Assembly (NCBI GenBank): GCA_963205415.1
Contig: CAUJJS010000142.1
Span: 1-50,958 of the forward strand
Length of the DNA: 50,958 bases
Source: Pseudomonadota bacterium
GTDB taxonomy: Bacteria > Pseudomonadota > Gammaproteobacteria > Xanthomonadales > Xanthomonadaceae
Direction: 5' to 3'
Shown piece by piece: positions 34,957 through 42,023 of this stretch. A model generated the notes under the pieces. It saw only the letters and a list, made by a program, of their open reading frames with translations. It searched no databases and was not told the DNA's origin. Numbering within the stretch: the stretch's first letter is position 1; every line of letters starts with the position of its first letter. The translations under genes were made by a program, and so were the position numbers.

Positions 34957-35292
34957 CTAGGTTTGCTGCGCGGCGGTTTGGCGCAAGGCATCGAGGAAGG
35001 CGGCAAAGTCCACGCCCTGTTGCACACACACCTGATACGCCGGCGGACGTACCGTCTCGTCCTGCGCCAGCCACTGGTGCCAAGGCTCTTCCAGTGCGCG
35101 CGCCTGCCGACTCAGTTCGGCAAAGCCATAGGTGCCCGCAGAACCCGCCAATCGATGCAGCAAAAGATGCAACTGGGCAACCCGTTCAATCGGAACATCC
35201 TCATCGCAGAGCACATCGAAGGCCTGGCGCAACTGCACGACCTTGTCCGCCAAGGACTCCTGATACTTGCGATGAAGTTGCTGCGATGACAT
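34957..35292 (-). CDS. Stand-alone HPt (histidine phosphotransfer) domain protein
   Basis: 111 residues from the ATG at 35292, chosen over one 27 bases upstream because AGGA lies about 8 bases before it. The four-helix HPt motif is clear in the middle: LHLLLHRLAGSAGTYGFAELSRQA, with the phosphorylated His in HRLAGSAG. There is no kinase or receiver domain in the same gene or close by, so it would relay phosphate between a hybrid kinase and a response regulator encoded elsewhere. It converges on the membrane-protein gene with a 16-base gap. Confidence 0.85.
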   Translation of the reverse strand: MSSQQLHRKYQESLADKVVQLRQAFDVLCDEDVPIERVAQLHLLLHRLAGSAGTYGFAELSRQARALEEPWHQWLAQDETVRPPAYQVCVQQGVDFAAFLDALRQTAAQQT

Positions 35293-35426
35293 CGCCGATT
35301 CCTGATGCTCGTGATGCATGAGCGTACGCCAGCGCCCGCCTTCTCACCAACTGGGCAATGCACCTGCACACACGCCGCGCTGCGGTGTTAATGTCGGCGT
35401 CCCTCAACCCGAACGTGAGTCGCGCC

Positions 35427-36056
35427 GTGTCCAATCTTGCCGAATCCCTGTTGTCTTCGCTGGATGCCAACAGCATCCGTTCCATGTCCAGCCAGCTTGG
35501 CCTCAGCCCGCAAGCCACCGGCGACGCCATCCAGGCCGCACTGCCGATTCTTTTGGGACAGATGGGCCGCAATGCCTCCCAGCCGGAAGGCGCAAACGCC
35601 TTGTTCGGCGCCATCCAGCGCGACCATGGCGGCATCGACATCGGCGGCCTGCTGGGCTCGGTGCTCGGCGGCGGCGCGTCCTCCAATGCGCCCGATCTGA
35701 GTTCGGGCATGGCCATCCTCGGTCACGTTTTCGGTGGCGGTGGCAGCCAACGCGCCAGCGCCCCGAACGTCCCCAACGTGCCGGGCATGGGCGGCGCAGA
35801 TTCCGCCAAGCTCTTGGCGATGCTCGCCCCTCTCGTCATGGCCGTGCTGGGCAAAATGAGCCAAGGCGGCGGCCTCAATGCCGGTGCGCTCGGCGGCCTT
35901 CTGGGTGGCGAGAGTCAACGCATCTCGCAGGCGCCGCCCTCGGCCCTGGGTGGCATCCTGGGTTCGGTGCTGGATCGGGATGGCGATGGCCAAGTTGGCC
36001 TGGGCGACATGCTCGGCGCAGCCCAAGGTCTCGGCTCCTTGTTCGGCAAGCGCTGA
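35427..36056 (+). CDS. DUF937 family protein with an EF-hand-like loop
   Basis: 209 residues if translation starts at the GTG at 35427 (MSNLAESLLSSLDANSIRSM), which fits the family; ATG at 35391 or 35358 would add 12 or 23 residues. DUF937 features are QLGLSPQATGDAIQAALPILLGQM and the Gly-rich stretches LLGSVLGGG, ALGGLLGGE. Near the end stands DRDGDGQVGLGDML, a good calcium-binding loop of the EF-hand/dockerin kind (Asp at 1, 3, 5). Proteins of this family (E. coli YidB is a relative) have no settled function. There is no signal peptide. A strong hairpin follows. Confidence 0.85.
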   Translation: MSNLAESLLSSLDANSIRSMSSQLGLSPQATGDAIQAALPILLGQMGRNASQPEGANALFGAIQRDHGGIDIGGLLGSVLGGGASSNAPDLSSGMAILGHVFGGGGSQRASAPNVPNVPGMGGADSAKLLAMLAPLVMAVLGKMSQGGGLNAGALGGLLGGESQRISQAPPSALGGILGSVLDRDGDGQVGLGDMLGAAQGLGSLFGKR

Positions 36057-36081
36057 GGCTTCACGTTCATCATCGAACTTG

Positions 36082-36112
36082 GGCGATGGATGGCTTGAGA
36101 CCATCCATCGCC
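36082..36112 (+). terminator. 12-bp perfect hairpin after the DUF937 gene
   Basis: GGCGATGGATGG (36082-36093), loop CTTGAGA, CCATCCATCGCC (36101-36112). It lies 25 bases past the stop at 36056. No T-run follows, so it may act as a terminator with help, or protect the transcript end. It isolates the borosin operon from the gene upstream. Confidence 0.6.
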
Positions 36113-36375
36113 AAGATTCAAATGCATGACGCTTGACTGTGAAACCTCATCACGCGACGAACGCCCCCACCAAGCGCCACGAAAGCCGGAGCGGCTCACC
36201 TTGCGCGTCCAACACTAGGGCCCAACGACAGACCATTGCGTTTTGTCATTGCATTTGCGCCATGCATTTGCGCCATGCGTTTGTGCTAGTGTTGCACACT
36301 GAAATTGAAACAGGCTGGCGTAGCTGCGCGTCGTAACGGAGAAGCGGCGCCCAACATTCAAGCGAGGGGAATGCG
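36113..36375 (+). promoter_or_regulatory. Leader and control region of the borosin operon, no gene seen
   Basis: About 260 bases between the upstream hairpin and the precursor gene. It has no convincing coding frame. It holds four imperfect direct repeats and a flanking dyad (36210-36294), followed by about 80 bases of leader. I could not choose a -35/-10 pair with confidence. Confidence 0.5.
36210..36294 (+). repeat. Four 13-14-base direct repeats framed by a 9-bp inverted repeat
   Basis: Units are CATTGCGTTTTGT (36234), CATTGCATTTGCGC (36247), CATGCATTTGCGC (36261) and CATGCGTTTGTGC (36274). CAACACTAG (36210-36218) and CTAGTGTTG (36286-36294) are exact reverse complements on each side. The spacing of 13-14 bases is a little over one helix turn. 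Placed 80-140 bases before the precursor start, this could be a regulator-binding array. Confidence 0.6.
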
Positions 36376-36594
36376 GTGTCGAAACTTCTGGATTTCATGC
36401 GCGAACTGGGGCGCAACGCGTCGCTCGCGGCCGAATACACCCAAGATGCGGATGCAGTGATGCGACGGGCCGGCTTGTCCGACGAAGAGCGTACCGCCAT
36501 GCTCGAAAAGGACTACGCCACCATCAAGCGCCTGAGCGGCCTGAGCGATGGCCAATTCGCCACCAATCACATCATCACGGCATACGACCGATGA
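36376..36594 (+). CDS. Split-borosin RiPP precursor peptide (SonA-like)
   Basis: 72 residues from a GTG at 36376 with GAGGGGA five bases upstream. Residues 1-55 form the helical borosin-binding domain: LLDFMRELGRNASLAAEYTQ, DADAVMRRAGLSDEERTAML, DYATIKRLSG. It parallels SonA of Shewanella (a five-helix leader of the pattern FxxLGxDAxLxxxYxxxPxAVMRxxGLxxE). The last 15 residues, DGQFATNHIITAYDR, would be the core, with the hydrophobic HIIT at 65-68 where SonA carries its methylated Leu/Val/Ile stretch. The helical part also resembles LigA-like domains, the label an automatic pipeline might give. The methyltransferase gene begins 14 bases later. Recognition is from remembered family sequences; methylation sites are inferred. 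Confidence 0.88.
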   Translation: MSKLLDFMRELGRNASLAAEYTQDADAVMRRAGLSDEERTAMLEKDYATIKRLSGLSDGQFATNHIITAYDR

Positions 36595-36608
36595 TTTGAG
36601 GGGGTACG

Positions 36609-39131
36609 GTGGTGCGGGCTCGGAATGTTCTGCTGACTGCCAGCCTTGTGCTCCTGACCACCGGGGCATGGGCCGCGGCGCAGCTACCGGAGCTTGGCGC
36701 AACCGCGCACGCGCCTCCCATCGAAACCCCGTCGCCGCAAACGCCCTCGCCAAGGTCATCTGATTCCACTCCGGACTCGACCCAAGCCGGTAGCAGCGAA
36801 TCGGATGAGCAAGCCTACCAACGCCTCTGGGAAATGGCCGTTAGCGGCCAGCAACAGAAGTCGCTCGACGGCCTGAACGCGCTCCTCGAGCGCGAGTTGT
36901 CGCCCAAGCTTCGCACCCGCATCTACTCCACCGCCATCGCGATCACCGGCAATATCGAAGACTGGACCGAGGCCTTCAAGTGGCTTCGCCGTGGCATGGC
37001 CGACCTCCCCGATGACAAGGCGTCCACCGCGAGGCTGTTGGCCACGGCTGCCTATCTCCACACCTTGGCCGGCTCGACCGATCGGGCTCGCGAACTTGGG
37101 CGTCAAGCCCTCGCCATGGCCGAAGAAAGCGGCGATCGGGCAGTTCTGTGCCGGGCATTGTCGCCACTGGCTCTGGGCGAGGCGATGGCCGAGCGCTACG
37201 CCGAGGCGGAAGCCTATCGCCGACGCCAGGTGGAGGTCTGTGAAAGCGTGGGTGATGAGGTCTACGCTGCCAATGGCTTGTTCGGCATCGGGAGTGCGGC
37301 GCAGGCACGGGGCCGCAACGAAGAGGCGCTGGCTTGGGGCGAACGCGCCCTGGCCCTAGCGCGCAAAGCTGATTTCGTGGATGGCGTCCACGCCGCTGAG
37401 CTCTTGATCGCCCATTGCCTGATCAGCCTGGGGCGGCAACCCGAGCGTGCCGAGGACCTGCTTGCCTCCAGCCTGCGCTACTACAGCACCGACAATCCTT
37501 CGGCGTCCTCCCTGTCGGAAGTGGGTGCCCTTTGGTCGCAGCTGACCGAACGGCGCGGAGACGCGGCCGGTGCGCTGATCCACCTGCAAGAAGCCATGGC
37601 CCAGACCAAGGAGGCCGAGCGCAATGCGCGCGCGCGTCAGCTTGCCTTTTTGCAGGTGCAGTTCGACACCCAGCTCAAGGAACAGGAAATCAGTCTGCTG
37701 AAGGCCGAGAAAGACCTGGCCGAAGTGCGCGCCGACTCCAATCGCAAGACGCAATGGCTGCTCTTGCTCGGTGTCGGTGGTTTGGCGATTGCAGCGGCCT
37801 TGCTGATCATCTTGTTGCGACGCAGCTTCCGTGATCGGCAAAGGTTTCGCTGGCGCGCCGAACACGACAGCCTGACGCAGTTGTACAACCACCAGCAGAT
37901 GCTCAAGGTCGGCGAATCGACCATGGCCCGCGCCTTGCAGCACAAATGCCCGTTTACCGCCGTTGCCATCGACATCGACTTGTTCAAGGAGGTCAATGAC
38001 TCCTATGGCCACGAGGCAGGTGATGAAGTGCTACGCCAGCTTGGCACATGGATCGCGATGGCCATCGATGACAACGCCATTGCCGCACGTCGGGGTGGCG
38101 ATGAGTTCATGATTCTCATGGAAGGCGACGTGATCCAGGCTGAGGCCATGCTGCAGAAATTGCGCGCGCTCATCGGTCCGGTGCAGTCGCTCGGCCAGAG
38201 CATTGCCTTCACCATCAGCGCAGGCGTCTGCCAGACCGAGGATGGTGCGAGCACGCTCACCCAACTGATGCACAACGCCGATCAGGCCCTTTATCGCGCC
38301 AAGCGCCAAGGCCGCAATCGCTCGGTCATGTTGCACGAGGACGAACCACACGCTCCGCGTCCGACCACACGTCTGGTGATCGTGGGTTGCGGCATCCAGT
38401 TCGCGCGCCATGTCAGCGAACGCACCTTGTCTGAGATCCGACAGGCTGAGGTCGTGTTCTGTCTCGCCGACAGTTTCGCCTTGGGCATGGTGCGTGAGAT
38501 GCGCCCGGACGTGATCGATCTGAGTGGCCACTACGCGAACGGCAAGGATCGCCGCCAGACCTATCGCGACATGGAAGCGGCCCTGATGCAGCCACTGCTC
38601 GATGGCAAGCAGGTCTGCGCGGTGTTCTACGGCCACCCGGGCGTCTTTGCCGACGTTCCCCACAAGGTGATGCGACAGGCACGCGCCATGGGAATCGATG
38701 CGCGCATGGAACCGGGCATTTCGGCCGAGGCCTGCCTCTACGCCGATCTGGGCATCGACCCCGGACAGCGCGGCGTGCAGTCGATGGAAGCCACGCATTT
38801 CATGGTCTACGACCGCCAACTGGATCCGGCCAGCCTGGTGTTGCTCTGGCAGGTGACGCTCACCGGCGACCTGAGTTGCACCCGCACCGAGGCCGATCCG
38901 GCAGCGCTGCGTGCCTTGGTCGATCGGCTGTTGACCTGGTACCCACCCGAGCACGAAGTGATCTTGTACGAGGCCGCCAACGTGCCGATCCAAAACCCGC
39001 GCGGCGACCGCCTGCGCCTGTGTGATCTGCCCCATGCGCACTACCGCGAGTACACCACCTTGGTGATCCCGCCGCTGGTGGAACTGCAGGCCGTCGACCT
39101 GCAATTCGTTCGCCTCGGCAAGCGCGACTGA
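36609..39131 (+). CDS. Sensor-diguanylate cyclase fused to a borosin alpha-N-methyltransferase
   Basis: 840 residues from tandem GTG codons at 36609/36612 with GAGGGGG just upstream. In order: signal peptide (1-24); Pro/Ser/Thr-rich linker (30-65); TPR-like helical repeats (about 70-335) and a coiled coil (335-378), both periplasmic; membrane helix (382-404); GGDEF domain (about 415-575) with AIDIDLFKEVNDSYGHEAGD and intact RRGGDEF (495-500), no RxxD inhibitory site; then a tetrapyrrole-methylase fold (588-836). The last part is borosin-type: LVIVGCGIQF, Tyr642/Arg648/Tyr652 with the spacing of the OphMA catalytic residues, FYGHPGVFADVPH (673-685) and EPGISAEACLYADLGIDPG (701-719). It should N-methylate the backbone of the peptide encoded just before it. 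The fusion is not one I know from described borosins. Confidence 0.9.
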   Translation: MVRARNVLLTASLVLLTTGAWAAAQLPELGATAHAPPIETPSPQTPSPRSSDSTPDSTQAGSSESDEQAYQRLWEMAVSGQQQKSLDGLNALLERELSPKLRTRIYSTAIAITGNIEDWTEAFKWLRRGMADLPDDKASTARLLATAAYLHTLAGSTDRARELGRQALAMAEESGDRAVLCRALSPLALGEAMAERYAEAEAYRRRQVEVCESVGDEVYAANGLFGIGSAAQARGRNEEALAWGERALALARKADFVDGVHAAELLIAHCLISLGRQPERAEDLLASSLRYYSTDNPSASSLSEVGALWSQLTERRGDAAGALIHLQEAMAQTKEAERNARARQLAFLQVQFDTQLKEQEISLLKAEKDLAEVRADSNRKTQWLLLLGVGGLAIAAALLIILLRRSFRDRQRFRWRAEHDSLTQLYNHQQMLKVGESTMARALQHKCPFTAVAIDIDLFKEVNDSYGHEAGDEVLRQLGTWIAMAIDDNAIAARRGGDEFMILMEGDVIQAEAMLQKLRALIGPVQSLGQSIAFTISAGVCQTEDGASTLTQLMHNADQALYRAKRQGRNRSVMLHEDEPHAPRPTTRLVIVGCGIQFARHVSERTLSEIRQAEVVFCLADSFALGMVREMRPDVIDLSGHYANGKDRRQTYRDMEAALMQPLLDGKQVCAVFYGHPGVFADVPHKVMRQARAMGIDARMEPGISAEACLYADLGIDPGQRGVQSMEATHFMVYDRQLDPASLVLLWQVTLTGDLSCTRTEADPAALRALVDRLLTWYPPEHEVILYEAANVPIQNPRGDRLRLCDLPHAHYREYTTLVIPPLVELQAVDLQFVRLGKRD

Positions 39132-39198
39132 GCGGCGTCCCGTATCGGCCGCTAACATCGTCGACCTGATCCACGTGCTGTCATTGCCCGGTACTCCC

Positions 39199-40920
39199 AT
39201 GCACATTCTTTCGGCCGGCATTGCCGAACGCATCCGCGACGGTTTTGCTGATTACCACGCGCGTTTTGCCGCTATCACCCGTCGCGCCAAGGGGCGCTTC
39301 GAACAGCGCGATTGGGGCGCGATGCGCAGCGATCTGGTCGAGCGCATCGAACTCTACGACGTGTGCGTCAAGCAGATGCAGGATTGGCTGGCACAGGTGC
39401 TGGCCGAACGCGCACAGGATCGGGTGCTGTGGAATCGCATCCGCGATGCTTACGCCGAGGCGGTCGAACAGCTCCTTGATCGCGAGTTGTACAAGACCTT
39501 CTTCAACACCCTCACACGTCGCTTCTTTCGTACCCACGGCGTTGACCCTTCCATTGAGTTCGTGGCACTCGACATCGAACCCACCGATCAAATCACCCAC
39601 CCGGTGGCGCGCCACAGTCATGCCATCCATGGTGAATTGGCGGCGGTGTTCGAGCGGGTGTTGGTGGGCTATCACTTCGCGGTGCCCTACGCCCACCCGC
39701 AGGCCTGTGCCGAAGCGATGGCGCATACCGTGCGGCAACGTTTTGCTGCCTGGGGCGATACTCCGCTGGTGCAGATCGAACTATTGGAAACGGTGTTCTA
39801 CCGCGAGCAGCGCGCCTATCTGGTCGGGCGCGCTCTGGGCGAGTTCCACTACACACCCTTGGTCATCGCACTCGCCAATGGCCCGGACGGCTTGGTGGTG
39901 GATGCGCTCCTGACCGAGCGCGATCACGTGGCGCAATTGTTTGGCTACACCCGCAGCCATTTCTTTGCTGATTTGCCGACGGTGGGCAATGCCGTGGTCT
40001 TCTTGCGTGCCTTGTTGCCGCACAAGCCGCTGGACGAAATCTACACCGTGCTGGGTCGCGCCAAGCAGGGCAAGACCGAGCGTTACCGCGCCTTCTTCCG
40101 GCATTTGGAACACCGCCCGAACGAGCCGTTCGTGCATGCGGATGGCGAACGCGGCATGGTGATGTTGGTGTTCACCCTGCCCTCGTGGCCATTGGTGTTC
40201 AAACTGATCCGCGATCGCTTCGCCTATCCCAAGGAAACCGCGCGCGAGGACGTGCAGGCCAAGTACCGGATCGTGTCACGCCACGATCGTGCGGGGCGAC
40301 TGGTGGATGCACAGGAGTTTCGTTTCCTGCGATTCCCGCGCCGCCAGTTTGCCCCCGAGCTTCTGGATGAACTTTTGGAAAGTTGCAGCGAGATCGTGCA
40401 ACTGGAAGGCGATGATGTGGTCATCGGCCACTGCTATGTCGAACGCCGTCTGCGACCTTTGAACCTGTACTTGAAGGAAGTCAGCGCCGACGACGCCCTG
40501 CGCGCGGTGATCGATTATGGGCAGGCGATTCGTGACCTCGCCCGCAGCGACATTTTCCCGGGCGACCTCCTGCTCAAGAACTTCGGCGTCACCCGCAATC
40601 ATCGCGCCATCTTCTACGACTACGACGAGCTGTGCCTGGTGAGCGAATGCCAATTCCGCAGCCTGCCCAAGGCCCGCAATGACGACGAGGAAATGAGCCA
40701 TGGCGCGTGGTTTCATGTCGGCGCCAACGATGTGTTTCCCGAACAGTTTCCGCAATTTCTCGGGCTCACCGACGCCCAGCGTGACGCATTGATCCAGACC
40801 CATGGCGACATCTTCGATGTGCGCTGGTGGTGGTCACTGCAGGAAGCCCTGCAACAGGATTCAGCGTGCGAGGTCAATCCCTATCCCGACGGTGCAAGGC
40901 TGCTGCCGATCGCACGCTAA
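39199..40920 (+). CDS. aceK: Isocitrate dehydrogenase kinase/phosphatase
   Basis: 573 residues from the ATG at 39199 (MHILSAGIAERIRDGFADYHARF), near the 578 of E. coli AceK. The regulatory N-terminal half has RFFRTHGVDPSIEFVALDIEP; the kinase-like half has VFTLPSWPLVFKLIRDRFAYPKE with the ATP-binding Lys, CYVERRLRPLNLYLKEV, and DIFPGDLLLKNFGVTRNHRAIFYDYDEL with the catalytic Asp region. The enzyme switches isocitrate dehydrogenase off and on to steer carbon into the glyoxylate bypass. aceA and aceB are not in the window. It lies 67 bases after the borosin gene on the same strand, but nothing links the two in function. Confidence 0.97.
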   Translation: MHILSAGIAERIRDGFADYHARFAAITRRAKGRFEQRDWGAMRSDLVERIELYDVCVKQMQDWLAQVLAERAQDRVLWNRIRDAYAEAVEQLLDRELYKTFFNTLTRRFFRTHGVDPSIEFVALDIEPTDQITHPVARHSHAIHGELAAVFERVLVGYHFAVPYAHPQACAEAMAHTVRQRFAAWGDTPLVQIELLETVFYREQRAYLVGRALGEFHYTPLVIALANGPDGLVVDALLTERDHVAQLFGYTRSHFFADLPTVGNAVVFLRALLPHKPLDEIYTVLGRAKQGKTERYRAFFRHLEHRPNEPFVHADGERGMVMLVFTLPSWPLVFKLIRDRFAYPKETAREDVQAKYRIVSRHDRAGRLVDAQEFRFLRFPRRQFAPELLDELLESCSEIVQLEGDDVVIGHCYVERRLRPLNLYLKEVSADDALRAVIDYGQAIRDLARSDIFPGDLLLKNFGVTRNHRAIFYDYDELCLVSECQFRSLPKARNDDEEMSHGAWFHVGANDVFPEQFPQFLGLTDAQRDALIQTHGDIFDVRWWWSLQEALQQDSACEVNPYPDGARLLPIAR

Positions 40921-41011
40921 ATGGCGATCGCCGGCATAGATGACAGCCGATCGGCGAGCCATCATGCTGGGTGGCCCAACCCCCCTCAATCGGCTTATTG
41001 GAGGTTTCATC

Positions 41012-41938
41012 ATGCGTTTGTCACCCATCGCTCTTGCCTTGGCCGGCGCGTTCGCACTCGCGGCCTGTCAGCCTGCCGCCGAAGCGCCTGCACCTGCGCC
41101 CGCTCCTGCACCCGCACCGGCCGTTGCGCCGCCGGCTCCGCCCGCCGTCAGCCAAGCCGACGAGACAAAGCAACGTCTGGAAGCGGTGCTGGCTGGCGAC
41201 CATCGCAAGGCCGAAGATCGCGCCCGCGATCAGTATCGTCATCCGGTCGAGACACTCAGCTTCTTCGGCATCAAACCCGATTCGGTGGTGATCGAAATCA
41301 CACCCGGCGGTGGTTGGTATACCGATGTACTGGCACCCTTCCTGCGTGCCCACGGTCAATACGTGGGTGCGATCTGGGATTCCACCCAACCCAATCAACC
41401 CGAGTATTACGCCAAGCTCAACGCGGCGCTCACCGAGCGCGTTTCGGCAGCACCCGATGTGTACGGCAAAGCCAATCTGTTGTCCTTCAATGCCGCAGCC
41501 CCGACGTTTGGCGAGCCCAACTCGGCCGACTTCGTGCTGACCTTCCGCAATGTGCACAACTGGGTACCGGCAGGCACAGCGCCGGCTTACTTCAAGGCCT
41601 TCTTCGATGCACTCAAGCCTGGCGGCGTTCTCGGCGTGGTCGATCACCGTGCCAAGGGCGATGCACCGACCGATGGCAGCACCGGTTATGTCACCGAGCA
41701 GCAAGTCATCGACTTGGCCACCGCCGCCGGCTTCACCTTGGCCGAGCGCAGCGAAATCAATGCCAATCCCAAGGACACGACCGACCATCCCAAGGGGGTT
41801 TGGACCCTGCCACCAACCCTGGCGCTGGGCGATGTGGACAAGGACAAGTACACCGCGATTGGCGAGTCCGATCGCATGACCCTGAAGTTCGTCAAGCCGG
41901 CGGCACAGGCAACGCCACCCGCACCACCCGCACAATGA
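41012..41938 (+). CDS. Lipoprotein with a SAM-methyltransferase fold
   Basis: 308 residues from the ATG at 41012, with GGAGG 8 bases before it. A lipoprotein signal (MRLSPIALALAGAFALAAC) is followed by an Ala/Pro repeat linker (APAPAPAPAPAVAPPAPP). The main domain is a class I methyltransferase fold of the COG4798 kind: VIEITPGGGWYTDVLAPFL (motif I), GQYVGAIWD, DFVLTFRNVHNW and ALKPGGVLGVVDHRA. The lipobox and linker place the domain outside the cytoplasm, where SAM is not expected, so it may not be a working methyltransferase. A perfect hairpin follows the gene. Confidence 0.88.
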   Translation: MRLSPIALALAGAFALAACQPAAEAPAPAPAPAPAPAVAPPAPPAVSQADETKQRLEAVLAGDHRKAEDRARDQYRHPVETLSFFGIKPDSVVIEITPGGGWYTDVLAPFLRAHGQYVGAIWDSTQPNQPEYYAKLNAALTERVSAAPDVYGKANLLSFNAAAPTFGEPNSADFVLTFRNVHNWVPAGTAPAYFKAFFDALKPGGVLGVVDHRAKGDAPTDGSTGYVTEQQVIDLATAAGFTLAERSEINANPKDTTDHPKGVWTLPPTLALGDVDKDKYTAIGESDRMTLKFVKPAAQATPPAPPAQ

Positions 41939-41947
41939 TGGCAAGAC

Positions 41948-41977
41948 CGTGGTGTGTGCTTCATCGCACACACCACG
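41948..41977 (+). terminator. 12-bp perfect hairpin after the lipoprotein gene
   Basis: CGTGGTGTGTGC (41948-41959), loop TTCATC, GCACACACCACG (41966-41977), ten bases past the stop at 41938 and about 46 before xdhA. It has no T-run. It resembles the hairpin at 36082-36112 in stem length and placement. Confidence 0.6.
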
Positions 41978-42023
41978 CGTCTGATGCGTTCCACTCCATG
42001 CGCGTCCGTCGTAACCTGCGGGC

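Noticed and set aside
36234..36286. CRISPR-like array
   Set aside because: Units are 13-14 bases with no spacers and no cas genes.
36207..36360. Integron attC-like core sites (several RYYYAAC matches such as GCCCAAC) near the borosin precursor
   Set aside because: No matching GTTRRRY partner at the proper distance and no attC folding pattern; the matches are expected by chance in this composition.
36376..36594. LigA-type dioxygenase subunit
   Set aside because: Only the small helical part is LigA-like; no LigB-type catalytic subunit or aromatic pathway gene is present, and the neighbour is a borosin-type enzyme.
38370..39119. Cobalamin or siroheme methyltransferase as the function of the C-terminal domain
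   Set aside because: The fold is shared, but the YGHPGVF, EPGISAEACLYADLGIDPG and Tyr/Arg/Tyr pattern and the adjacent SonA-like precursor point to the borosin branch; no tetrapyrrole genes are nearby.
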